64,000 nucleotides of DNA from Aminobacterium mobile DSM 12262 (GTDB lineage: Bacteria; Synergistota; Synergistia; Synergistales; Aminobacteriaceae), in the NCBI RefSeq assembly GCF_000526395.1, contig NZ_JAFZ01000001.1:868001-932000 (forward strand), written 5' to 3'. Positions 17,351 to 25,547 of this stretch are shown here, piece by piece (position 1 is the stretch's first letter; each line of letters starts with the position of its first letter). A program made the position numbers and the translations under genes. Below the pieces are notes generated by a model. That model ran no database searches. It saw only the letters and a list, made by a program, of their open reading frames with translations, and had not been told where the DNA came from.

Positions 17351-18145
17351 TTAACGTAGCTTATTTTTTACGACATTGGATTTTAAGCTCATTAAAACTT
17401 GGCAAATATCTTGAACTTCCCTGAGGGTTAGATTATCGAAGTTCTCGAGCTTATGTATGGTTACATTTATAAAATCATTATTCGATTCTTGCTCTTTGTC
17501 GGGAGCAATGAAAAAAGAGGCGATAGTTCCGGTAAGAATACTTATGAAGCCAATTCCCACCAACATTAATATAGTTGCTATAACTCGTCCTCCTGTAGTT
17601 GTAGGAACCATATCACCATACCCTATTGTAGTTGTAACAAAAGACCACCAGAGGGCGTCGTGGAAATTTATGTTTTCGAAATAGCGGATAGCTATCGCTC
17701 CAAATAATACCATGGAAATGGTGATGAAGAGAACGTATTGGAAGTTGTTCCGCCTCAGAAAGCGGGAAAGATAACGATGGGTTCGGCCAAAGTAGGCTAA
17801 CAATTTAACAATTCTTAAAAAGAGAAAAGAGGAGGGTACACGGAAGAGTTGGAAGAGGCGAATGGCTCGAACGCCTTTGAAAAGGGCGTTAAAGGGTAAA
17901 ATTGCCGTGAGTTCTATTACATGCTCTTTGACGTAGTCCTTTTTATCTTTTGTCAAAAACAAGTGGAGAAAATAATCTGCAACGAAAACACACCAGATTA
18001 TGAAATCAATGTCGTCCAATAATTTTTCTTCGTGAAGGGGAAGTGTTGTTCGTTCTTGAATGATAAGCAAAACGACAGAGAGAATTGCCAGTATGCCAAG
18101 GGATATTTCGTAAATATTTACGTTATTCCTTTTGCTGTTATCCAT
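17351..18145 (-). CDS. Voltage-gated-type potassium channel (six-TM, Kch-like)
   Basis: Encodes 264 residues in the inner membrane. The N-terminal half shows four hydrophobic segments; the fourth (from about residue 90) carries regularly spaced arginines (RAIRLFQLFR), resembling an S4 voltage sensor. The pore loop has the selectivity filter TTTIGYGDMVPTT near residue 170, with S5 before and S6 after. The cytoplasmic tail after TM6 is short, about 50 residues, and has no RCK domain. It likely allows K+ flux for membrane-potential control, and belongs with the Trk and NhaP genes of the window functionally but not positionally. Confidence 0.9.
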   Translation of the reverse strand: MDNSKRNNVNIYEISLGILAILSVVLLIIQERTTLPLHEEKLLDDIDFIIWCVFVADYFLHLFLTKDKKDYVKEHVIELTAILPFNALFKGVRAIRLFQLFRVPSSFLFLRIVKLLAYFGRTHRYLSRFLRRNNFQYVLFITISMVLFGAIAIRYFENINFHDALWWSFVTTTIGYGDMVPTTTGGRVIATILMLVGIGFISILTGTIASFFIAPDKEQESNNDFINVTIHKLENFDNLTLREVQDICQVLMSLKSNVVKNKLR

Positions 18146-18708
18146 AGTAAACGAACCGCCTATCCCGTAAAAGTTTCAATACCCTTGGAATTCGTTGCAT
18201 TTGTTGCGACTGTCACATTTACTGTGTTTGTCATAATTATGGCACCTCAACTTTAAGGATACGGCTCTGGACTCGAGGCCAATTGGCCGCAAAGCAACAT
18301 TCTTCGGATTCGAAACTATGTATCTTTGCCCGCGATGCCTGAATACACATCGGGACTGTGGAAAACCTTCGGATTCGAGACTATGTATCTTCGCATGTAA
18401 TGCCTAAACTCTCGCTGGGATTATTGAAAGCCTTGAGATTCTAAACTACGTATCTTCGCCCTTTTTATATTTTATATTAAAACCTGAATAAGAAAAATAC
18501 TATAGCTAGGAAACGTTTCGTGTTGTGTGAAAAATCTCCCCCGCCATTACGCCTGTTCGTCAAGATTTCCACCTTCTAAAATAAAAAACAAACAAAATTT
18601 GCATAAATAAATTCTCAGATGGTATTCTTATATAAACAATTTATTCATCTCGCCCAACGTTAACCTTGCGAAAAGTAGAGTTCAAGTGATAGGAGGTTAA
18701 CCATAGGC
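18146..18708. other. 563-bp divergent intergenic region
   Basis: Separates the minus-strand potassium channel from the plus-strand envelope operon. It holds the 65-bp tandem repeats (18302-18461) followed by an AT-rich stretch (about 18460-18650) that presumably carries the operon promoter. No protein frame is supported. Confidence 0.6.
18302..18461. repeat. 65-bp degenerate tandem repeat, 2.5 copies
   Basis: Units start at 18302, 18367 and 18432 with CTTCGGATTCGAAACTATG, CTTCGGATTCGAGACTATG and CTTGAGATTCTAAACTACG respectively, each followed by TATCTT(T/C)GC. Copies one and two also share an (A/G)ATGCCT(G/A)AA block, and the period is exactly 65 bp both times. The third copy is truncated after about 30 bp. 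Confidence 0.9.
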
Positions 18709-19914
18709 ATGAATATAATAATGGGCTGTCAATCCAGATGTACCCGTGAGCTGTTGTTTGCCTTTGTTTTTGTTTCTTTTGCCCTTTGCATATGGGCGCC
18801 TGTTGTGAGTTATGCCACCGTGTTCTCTCACTCGGGGCAGGTCTCTCTCTGGGGGGCATACAACGACGACACAGACAGTTCGTTGGGTATCCGATACATT
18901 CCCGAAATAACAATAAGTTTTGGCGCGGGCGCTGAAACGGGCGCTGAAACTGATACCGCCGCAGACTCCGAAACAGACTTAAACAGAGGCACGCAAACAA
19001 CGCAAACAGCCCAGACCCTTGACGCTCTCGTCTCTTTCAACATCCGCACCCTCTCAACCTTCGGTTCCTTCAAAGAGTTGGAAGACAAATTCCATGCCGA
19101 TTTGTATCGCTCCTGGGTGCGTCTCTCCGGCGAGAGGTATGAAGTGCGCCTCGGCCTCCAGCGAATCAATTTCGGACCGGCTCAGATCCTTCGTTCTTTA
19201 AAATGGTTCGACCAGATAGACCCCCGCGACCCTTTGAGCCTAACTGACGGGGTCAACGCCCTTCTTGGACGCTATTATTTCCCCAACAATTCGAATATAT
19301 GGGTGTGGGGCTTATACGGAAATGGCGATCCGGAGTTTGGCCTACGCTACCAGTTCCCAGTAGCCAATGGGGAGATGGCCTTTACATATCACAATAGGCG
19401 TGTCGACCGGGAGTGGTGGAACTCAAACACTTTTGCTTTTCCCCGCAGAGTAACCTTGGAAGACGGTCTGGAGCAGCGTTACGCACTCGATGGAAGTTTC
19501 GACGTGGGGATCGGTCTTTGGTTTGAGTTCGTCATGAGCCGCCTCAAAAAAGACTCCAAACACACTCTTTCCACCACATGTCTTACCCTTGGAGCCGACT
19601 ACACCTTTGATGTTGGTTCCGGCGTCCACGTTTTGGCAGAACATTTTATACGATCGCCCGGCAGTGACATATGGAATCATGAAAATGACGATGAAATATC
19701 CGCCCTTTCCATAGACTTCAGCACTGGCATTCTCGACACCGTAACCATCCTGACATACTACGACTGGCAAAAAAAAGAATTCTACCCCAACGTAAGCTGG
19801 CAGCGCACATACGATGACTGGCTTATTAACGTAACGGCTTTTCACAACGGCGACGATGCTAACAGCGTCTATTCGGGAACCGGGGTTGTTCTCACCTTTG
19901 TGTACAACTATTAG
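18709..19914 (+). CDS. Predicted outer-membrane beta-barrel protein
   Basis: Encodes 401 residues. An N-terminal signal peptide (hydrophobic stretch about 15-32, cleavage plausible after VSYA) is followed by alternating polar/aromatic segments typical of beta strands, and the chain ends in the aromatic residue of LTFVYNY, the usual C-terminal signal for outer-membrane barrel assembly. Residues about 68-100 are an Ala/Glu/Thr-rich loop with a duplicated GAET motif. AGGAGG lies upstream at a rather long spacing. It is the first gene before an ABC transporter plus LolA-like gene, so it may be a partner or client of that system. I do not recognise a specific family. Confidence 0.7.
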   Translation: MNIIMGCQSRCTRELLFAFVFVSFALCIWAPVVSYATVFSHSGQVSLWGAYNDDTDSSLGIRYIPEITISFGAGAETGAETDTAADSETDLNRGTQTTQTAQTLDALVSFNIRTLSTFGSFKELEDKFHADLYRSWVRLSGERYEVRLGLQRINFGPAQILRSLKWFDQIDPRDPLSLTDGVNALLGRYYFPNNSNIWVWGLYGNGDPEFGLRYQFPVANGEMAFTYHNRRVDREWWNSNTFAFPRRVTLEDGLEQRYALDGSFDVGIGLWFEFVMSRLKKDSKHTLSTTCLTLGADYTFDVGSGVHVLAEHFIRSPGSDIWNHENDDEISALSIDFSTGILDTVTILTYYDWQKKEFYPNVSWQRTYDDWLINVTAFHNGDDANSVYSGTGVVLTFVYNY

Positions 19915-19930
19915 GGAAGGGGGCCTGTTC

Positions 19931-20809
19931 ATGTCTATCGTAACCATAAAAAATCTGACAAAAAGATATCCTATGGGCAGCCATTTCTTTACGGCGCTGA
20001 GTAATGTAACCCTCGAATTCGAGAAGGGGGAATTCTGCGGATTAATCGGTCCCAGCGGATCTGGAAAGACGACTCTTTTGAACATTATTGGGGCTCTCGA
20101 CGCTCCAACGGAAGGAAATGTGGTGGTTATCAATAAAAACGTAGAAAACCTTTCTCACAAGGAATCTGCGGCGTTGCGCAACCATCATATTGGTTTTATT
20201 TTCCAGACGTACAACTTGTTTCCAGTCTATAGCGTCTACGAGAATATAGAATTTCCATTGCTGCTTTTGAAGATGCCGCCTAAAGAGAGAAGGCAGAAAG
20301 TTTACGATGCTCTAGAATGGCTGAGATTGACAGATAAGGTAAATTCCAAGCCGGCGCAGCTTTCAGGAGGAGAGTGTCAGAGGGTGGCAGTGGCCAGGGC
20401 TGTGGTGAAACGTCCGGCGTTGATTCTGGCAGACGAGCCTACGGCCAATCTTGATAGCGAGAATTCCTACAACATTCTGGAAATGATGGTGCGGCTCAAC
20501 AAGGAACTTGAAACCACTTTTATTTTTGCAACTCACGACGAGAAGGTCATGAAATACTTGAGACGTAAAATTCATCTCTTTGACGGGCACGTAGCGCGAG
20601 ACGAAATCATTGCCGTTTCCAGCTCTGAGGTTTCCTCGCAGAGTTCTATGTCGCTCAACACTGGCGAGGTTGTTCCCAGAGATAACCTCACGTCCCGTGA
20701 TGGAGCTTTATCGGGACCCAACGTAGGATCAGCATCAGCTTCTGTGGCTTGTGATGTTTCCAATGATCACCGTGCGCCTCGTTCCAAAGGAGAGAGCAGA
20801 CATGTTTAG
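19931..20809 (+). CDS. ABC transporter ATP-binding protein, LolD/MacB type
   Basis: Encodes 292 residues from the ATG at 19931, which has GGGAAGGGGG upstream; an in-frame start at 19856 falls inside the previous gene. Walker A is GPSGSGKT near residue 40, the Q-loop is FIFQTYNLFP, the signature LSGGECQRVAVARA, Walker B LILADEPTANLDSE and the switch ATHD. This pattern is that of the LolCDE/MacB family that energises lipoprotein extraction or periplasmic mechanotransmission. An unusual Ser-rich tail of about 60 residues follows the domain. It overlaps the next permease gene by 8 bp. Confidence 0.92.
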   Translation: MSIVTIKNLTKRYPMGSHFFTALSNVTLEFEKGEFCGLIGPSGSGKTTLLNIIGALDAPTEGNVVVINKNVENLSHKESAALRNHHIGFIFQTYNLFPVYSVYENIEFPLLLLKMPPKERRQKVYDALEWLRLTDKVNSKPAQLSGGECQRVAVARAVVKRPALILADEPTANLDSENSYNILEMMVRLNKELETTFIFATHDEKVMKYLRRKIHLFDGHVARDEIIAVSSSEVSSQSSMSLNTGEVVPRDNLTSRDGALSGPNVGSASASVACDVSNDHRAPRSKGESRHV

Positions 20810-22184
20810 CGTTGGCGTTACGTTAGCCTATCGCAATATAAAGGAAGCGGGACTTCGAACATGGCTCAACGTGGCTGTGCTTGCGATGACCATTGTTGTG
20901 ATCGTCGGTTTCCAGGGGCTTTATACAGGTATGCTCGCCCAGACGTCCAGAGCGATGATTGAAGACGAAATCGCAGGCGGACAATACTGGCATAAAGATT
21001 ACGACCCTTACGACGCTCTATCCATTGATAATGGACACGGTGTTATTCCAGAAAATCTGTTTTCCCTGATCGAAGAGAGAAGGGCGACACCTATTCTTAT
21101 TCGCCAGGCCACAATCTACCCTGCTGGACGTGCTCAGTCGGTTCAACTTCGGGGGATCGATCCTGCCCAGACCATTCTCCATATTCCCACGCGCTATCTT
21201 CACATTTCAGTTGCTTCCGCTAGCATAAACGGCGCAGGTAGAATGAATGGCGTTACTGGTTCTGTTAGCCCAAATAATACAAATGGCTCTGATAGAGCGA
21301 GTGGCGCCGGTGGTTCTTTCAGAGTAAATACCGCCGATATTTACGAACTGCCAATCCTCATCGGAAAGAGAATGGCGAAGAGCAAAAATATCGCTATCGG
21401 CGATTATCTGACTATACGCTGGAGAGATGCTCACGGGACCTTCGATGCAACCGAGGGCCAGGTTGTTTACATTATGGATACTCGGGTTCCGTCTATCGAC
21501 AACGGAATTATTTGGGTACCCCTTCAGACGTTGCAGCACATGACGGCCTTGAAAAATGAAGCGACCCTCGTGGTTGTGAGCTCCGAAGCTGTTGGGGAAG
21601 GGACCAAGTTCCCCCATAAGGAGCCACCCATCGGCGCAAGATCCCATGTTGTGAGCCCTGAAACTGAAAGTTCAGGTTCCTCTCAGGAGTGGCCTTTTAA
21701 AAGCCAGGCTTTTTTGATGAGGGACCTCACGGAAATGATAAAGACGAAGAGAATTTCAAGCGTTATTATCTATTCTATTCTCCTCTTTCTTGGCATGCTC
21801 GCCATTTTCGATACTCAGGTCCTCTCTCTCTTCAGGCGAAGAAAGGAGATTGGTACCTTGATTGCCTTGGGCATGACGAGAATGCAGGTTATTTTTGTCT
21901 TTACGCTGGAAGGTGTAATTCAGGGAGCCATGGCTATCGTCGTTGCCCTCATCTTTGGTATGCCTCTTTTAACGTATGTGTCGAAAAAGGGGATTGCCAT
22001 CCCCCAGATGGTGGAGGGATACGGTTTCGCCCTTTCCGACAAGCTCTTTCCCGTGTACTCCTTAGAGCTCGTTCTCACGACGATACTCTTAATGATGGTC
22101 GTTGTCGCAGCCATTAGTTTCCTCCCTTCGAGCAAAATAGCGAAACTCCAGCCTACAGAGGCGCTGAAAGGGAAAATATCATGA
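20802..22184 (+). CDS. FtsX/LolE-family ABC permease (first)
   Basis: Encodes 460 residues from the ATG at 20802, with AAAGGAGAG upstream; the start overlaps the ATPase stop by 8 bp. One N-terminal membrane helix (about 20-40) is followed by a large periplasmic MacB-type domain and three C-terminal helices; LSLFRRRKEIGTLIALGMTR is the coupling-helix segment of this family. A Gly/Ser/Asn-rich insertion (about residues 143-170) interrupts the periplasmic domain. With the second permease it forms a probable heterodimeric transporter in the inner membrane. Confidence 0.88.
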   Translation: MFSVGVTLAYRNIKEAGLRTWLNVAVLAMTIVVIVGFQGLYTGMLAQTSRAMIEDEIAGGQYWHKDYDPYDALSIDNGHGVIPENLFSLIEERRATPILIRQATIYPAGRAQSVQLRGIDPAQTILHIPTRYLHISVASASINGAGRMNGVTGSVSPNNTNGSDRASGAGGSFRVNTADIYELPILIGKRMAKSKNIAIGDYLTIRWRDAHGTFDATEGQVVYIMDTRVPSIDNGIIWVPLQTLQHMTALKNEATLVVVSSEAVGEGTKFPHKEPPIGARSHVVSPETESSGSSQEWPFKSQAFLMRDLTEMIKTKRISSVIIYSILLFLGMLAIFDTQVLSLFRRRKEIGTLIALGMTRMQVIFVFTLEGVIQGAMAIVVALIFGMPLLTYVSKKGIAIPQMVEGYGFALSDKLFPVYSLELVLTTILLMMVVVAAISFLPSSKIAKLQPTEALKGKIS

Positions 22185-23455
22185 TCTCTTTCCTTCTAAA
22201 AGGGCTGATCCGAGATCGTTCACGTAGTCTCTTCCCCGTGCTAATGGTGAGTGCCGGCGTTTTCCTCACAGTTTTTCTTTACTGTTTCATGCAGGGAGCT
22301 ATGGGCGACCTCATCAGCTCAACGGCGAAATTCGATACGGGCCATGTCAAGGTTATGACTCAGGCGTATAGAGACCTTGCCGATCAAGTTCCCAACGATT
22401 TGGCGATTATCGGGGCCGATGCGCTGCTTGTATGGTTGAAAGAGAATGAAAAAGAGATGATTTGGGCCCAACGGATACGCTTTGGCGGTCTTCTCGATGT
22501 CCCTGACGAGAGGGGAGAAACTCTGGCTCAGGCGCCTGTCATGGGCCTTGGAATTGACCTCTTTAGCGAAGATACGCCAGAAAAAAACCTCTTTAACATA
22601 GAGAAGGCCATGGTGCGGGGTTCCTACCCAAGAGGTCCGAATGAAATATTGATAAGCGATGAATTTGCTCAAAAAATGGGTCTTCATATTGGCAGCACGG
22701 TGACGCTTATTAGTTCAACCATGTATGGCGCTATGGCAACGTACAATTTTAAGATTGCCGGAACCGTCTATTTTGGCATGATTCCTATGGATAGGGGCAC
22801 GATCATAGCAGATATCAGAGACGTGCAAAATGCCCTCGATATGACTGACAGCGCAGGTGAGATTGTGGGATACACCCACGACATGCTCTATTCCGGCAGA
22901 CGAATGGGCAATGTTGCGCAGCGGTTCAACAAGACTTTTACAATGGCAGATGATGAGTTTTCTCCTGTGATGGTGTCTCTTGGCCAGCAGAATAATTTTG
23001 AGGAATATTTGAATTATGCTGAAGCCATGGAAGCCGTAATTGTTGGCATTTTCGTCTTGGCCATGTCCATTGTTCTCTGGAATTCAGGCTTGATGAACGG
23101 GTTGCGGCGGTACGGAGAGATAGGCGTTCGTCTTGCCATGGGGGAATCCAAGGGGCGGCTTTACCGTTCAATGATCCTTGAGTCTTTCTTTGTCGGAATT
23201 GCCGGTTCCGTCTTAGGGACCGCTTTGGGCCTCGTCGTTTCGTATTACATGCAGTACACAGGCATAAATTTTGGGGAGATGATGCCGAAATCGAGTATGC
23301 TTATCTCCAATATCATACGGGCTCAGGTTACGCCGGCAAGCTATATTATCGGTTTTTTCCCGGGAGTGTTTGCGTCGGTGACAGGGGCCATGTTTGCCGG
23401 TATTGGCATCTATAAAAGACAGACAGCCCAGCTCATTAAGGAGTTAGAAGTATGA
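22181..23455 (+). CDS. FtsX/LolC-family ABC permease (second)
   Basis: Encodes 424 residues; the ATG overlaps the previous stop by 4 bp. The topology is the same as its neighbour: TM1 near residues 14-38, a periplasmic domain, and three C-terminal helices with GLRRYGEIGVRLAMGESKGR as the coupling segment. The pair of permeases plus one ATPase matches LolCDE-like exporters, which move lipoproteins from the inner membrane to a periplasmic carrier; the LolA-like gene follows directly. Confidence 0.88.
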   Translation: MISFLLKGLIRDRSRSLFPVLMVSAGVFLTVFLYCFMQGAMGDLISSTAKFDTGHVKVMTQAYRDLADQVPNDLAIIGADALLVWLKENEKEMIWAQRIRFGGLLDVPDERGETLAQAPVMGLGIDLFSEDTPEKNLFNIEKAMVRGSYPRGPNEILISDEFAQKMGLHIGSTVTLISSTMYGAMATYNFKIAGTVYFGMIPMDRGTIIADIRDVQNALDMTDSAGEIVGYTHDMLYSGRRMGNVAQRFNKTFTMADDEFSPVMVSLGQQNNFEEYLNYAEAMEAVIVGIFVLAMSIVLWNSGLMNGLRRYGEIGVRLAMGESKGRLYRSMILESFFVGIAGSVLGTALGLVVSYYMQYTGINFGEMMPKSSMLISNIIRAQVTPASYIIGFFPGVFASVTGAMFAGIGIYKRQTAQLIKELEV

Positions 23456-24582
23456 AGAGGAAGAATATGTTTAGGGAATGGGGGATCCCCTTGGCTGAAG
23501 CTTACCCTCATAATATGGCGGTGTGTGCGGCGCTACACGTAGCGGTGGCAGGTATAGCAATGCATAAAACGGTGGGACATGTAGCTGCGAACATAGCTGC
23601 GTATAACATAGCTATGCTTATATCGGCAGTTACAGCCTTTTCGCCTGAAGGCACGTCTGTATCAGCGCTCAAGTTTGCGTCGCATTCGAGCGGCCACATC
23701 GGAAAGTTTGCGCTGGTTGCTTCGTTGAAAAGGGTGCTGATTATAGTTTTTATCGCTGTGGCGGTGCTGTTAGCAGTGTTGTCGTCTGCTCAATGTAGCG
23801 TTGTTGAGACTGTCGGTGTCGCTGCTTTTACCGACGCTAAAGATCTCCAGAGGCCCCTTCCGGACCTCATTCCCCTTACAGGCGAGGGGATTCTTGAAAA
23901 AGTTGACGAAAATTACGTTGCCAAGAATCGGAAGGTGACAAGTACTATGATTGTGAAGGGACAGCGCGGCTCCCGCACATTACAAGTGCTTTCATGGGTG
24001 CAGGGCACTGAAAAGGCCTTTAGCGAATTCCTTTCGCCTCCCCGTGAAAAAGGGACGAAAATGCTCAAACTCGAAGATGAGCTTTGGATGTACACCCCGT
24101 CAACCGATCGCATCATAAAAATAGCGGGGCATATGCTTCGGCGCTCCATGATGGGGTCTGACATATCCTACGAAGATTATATGGAAGATCCCAAACTCAG
24201 CAACATGTACAATGTGGAGCTTGTGGGGGAGGGAAAGGTGGGTAAAGAGCGAACAGGCGAAGACAAATTAGGCGAGCGAGATTGTTACCTACTTGAGCTT
24301 ACGGCCAAAAAAGAAGGAGTTTCCTATTATTCGCGAAAGATGTGGGTGGATAAAGAGAACTTTCTTCCTTTACGAGAGGATCGTTTCGCCAAAAGTGGCA
24401 AGCTTTTAAAGACCTTCACCATTAACGAAATATTTCAGGTTCAAGAGCGATGGTACCCTAAAAGGGCGACAGTTAAGGATGCGCTGGCTTCTGGTGAAGG
24501 CACAGAATATATTATAGATACTATCGAATTTGACGTTGAAATACCTGACTACATCTTCTCCAAAGCCTCTTTGCGCCAATAG
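23452..24582 (+). CDS. LolA-like outer-membrane lipoprotein-sorting protein with unusual N-terminal extension
   Basis: Encodes 376 residues; the ATG overlaps the permease stop and has AAGGAG upstream, so this start is well supported. The conserved domain begins near residue 140 (LTGEGILEKVDENY) and includes LSWVQGTEKAF, DELWMYTPSTDRI and YYSRKMWVDKENFLPLR, typical of the LolA-fold lipoprotein-sorting family found with MacB-like permeases. The signal-like hydrophobic helix is only at about 93-113 and ends in a cysteine. The first 90 residues are Ala/His-rich and atypical. A TTG start just before the helix would give a normal signal peptide but has no good ribosome site. Likely a periplasmic lipid or lipoprotein carrier. 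Confidence 0.82.
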   Translation: MKRKNMFREWGIPLAEAYPHNMAVCAALHVAVAGIAMHKTVGHVAANIAAYNIAMLISAVTAFSPEGTSVSALKFASHSSGHIGKFALVASLKRVLIIVFIAVAVLLAVLSSAQCSVVETVGVAAFTDAKDLQRPLPDLIPLTGEGILEKVDENYVAKNRKVTSTMIVKGQRGSRTLQVLSWVQGTEKAFSEFLSPPREKGTKMLKLEDELWMYTPSTDRIIKIAGHMLRRSMMGSDISYEDYMEDPKLSNMYNVELVGEGKVGKERTGEDKLGERDCYLLELTAKKEGVSYYSRKMWVDKENFLPLREDRFAKSGKLLKTFTINEIFQVQERWYPKRATVKDALASGEGTEYIIDTIEFDVEIPDYIFSKASLRQ

Positions 24583-24865
24583 GTTTCATATACCAGCCAT
24601 ATACCAACGGTACAGAATTGCTCTTACAATTACTCTTACAATTGCGATTATAACGGCTCCATGGATATTTTTGTTACCGACGAAGTGGCTCTTTAAATTC
24701 CCCCTCTTGGCTTTGAGCTGGTTGGCCTCCATGTATTGATATGGGGCATTTTATCAGCGCGATGTGTGCTATATCATGTATAATAGCCCAGCTCTTCAGA
24801 AACTTTCTATTGGGATATCCAAAAATTGGAATAACTCTCTGAAGATTTATAAATTTTAATTTAGA

Positions 24866-24893
24866 TTGTAATAATAAATTTATGTGCTATAAT
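24866..24893 (+). promoter_or_regulatory. Extended -10 promoter for the small gene at 25048
   Basis: TTGTAA (24866-24871), a 16-bp spacer, TGC and TATAAT (24888-24893) form a strong extended -10 promoter. Transcription would start near 24900, giving a leader of about 150 nt. Confidence 0.6.
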
Positions 24894-24952
24894 AACAAGG
24901 TTGTGATCGGGTGGTTTAAAAGCCATCTGGAAAAGATATAGCGTTTTTTTTT

Positions 24953-25016
24953 GCGACACGTCCCGTCATGTAGTTAGGGCGGTACCGAAACGTCATACTT
25001 CATGTGTCGCTTTTTT
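24953..25016 (+). terminator. Leader hairpin with T-run (possible attenuator)
   Basis: GCGACAC (24953-24959) pairs with GTGTCGC (25004-25010), followed directly by six Ts. The 44-nt interior contains the self-complementary CGGTACCG. Because it lies between the promoter and the ATG at 25048, it could attenuate the small gene. It could equally be the end of a short non-coding RNA. Confidence 0.55.
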
Positions 25017-25047
25017 CGGAATTTGTTAGGAAAGGTAAGGTAATTGT

Positions 25048-25206
25048 ATGAGTAAGAAGCTTGTTTATGTTAATGAAGTTCCTTTCTGGATGACCCCGGA
25101 AGGTCGTTTGGAAACAGCAGAACTTCGCAACGGCTGGGCTGTAGAGCGGATTATGCTCCGTACTTCCCGCGGGCTTAAAGCCCTTCGAAGTACCGCTTCT
25201 GTCTAG
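25048..25206 (+). CDS. Small basic protein, 52 residues, unknown function
   Basis: An ATG at 25048 with GGAAAGGTAAGG upstream opens a 53-codon frame ending in TAG. The product begins MSKKLVYVNEVPFWMTPEGR, contains ELRNGWAVERIMLRT, and is basic with no membrane segment. It has its own promoter, a leader hairpin, and two hairpins including a clear terminator downstream, so it is a stand-alone transcription unit. I do not recognise the family. The codon usage looks like real coding sequence. Confidence 0.6.
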   Translation: MSKKLVYVNEVPFWMTPEGRLETAELRNGWAVERIMLRTSRGLKALRSTASV

Positions 25207-25223
25207 GCTCGGAAGTTGATTCA

Positions 25224-25290
25224 GAGAGACACTTTTGTCTCTCCCAATTACGTAGATTACAGACCTCTCTCGTGGGAGGTCTGTTTTTTT
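25224..25290 (+). terminator. Double hairpin terminator after the small gene
   Basis: First hairpin: GAGAGAC (25224-25230) with GTCTCTC (25237-25243). Second: AGACCTC (25261-25267) with GAGGTCT (25276-25282), followed by a run of seven Ts. The second is a canonical intrinsic terminator. Confidence 0.85.
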
Positions 25291-25547
25291 ATGAGGGCGA
25301 ATATTATGCCTTTGTGCCTTTCGTTTGCGTTCCTGTCATTTGCGCCTCGAAAGCGACCCTTCCATGTTTTATGCGAAGTACAATTTTTGCCTGCCCATAA
25401 ATAGAATATATGCGCTATAACCTTTTCGTTAATTTAAATTGATTTTCTTAAGATCAATGATAAACTAACAAGAGTTGCTTTTTAACACTCGGAGTACCCC
25501 CCATTTATTCCTAAAAATATTAAAATATTGAGCAAAGGAAGATTGAT
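25291..25547. other. Spacer before the SulP gene
   Basis: About 250 bp with a rising AT content toward the SulP start. AAAGGA (25535-25540) serves as its ribosome site. Nothing else recognisable was seen. Confidence 0.4.

Larger units (their letters stand above)
24583..25047. other. Intergenic region with promoter and structured leader
   Basis: After the LolA-like stop a short duplication (CTCTTACAATTA/CTCTTACAATTG, about 24622-24645) is visible and then an AT-rich stretch. The second half carries the extended -10 promoter and the leader hairpin listed separately. No protein frame is supported before 25048. Confidence 0.6.

Noticed and set aside
18302-18461. tRNA-like elements (GGATTCGAAAC resembles a T-loop)
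   Set aside because: No acceptor or anticodon stems can be drawn around it; it is part of the 65-bp repeat.
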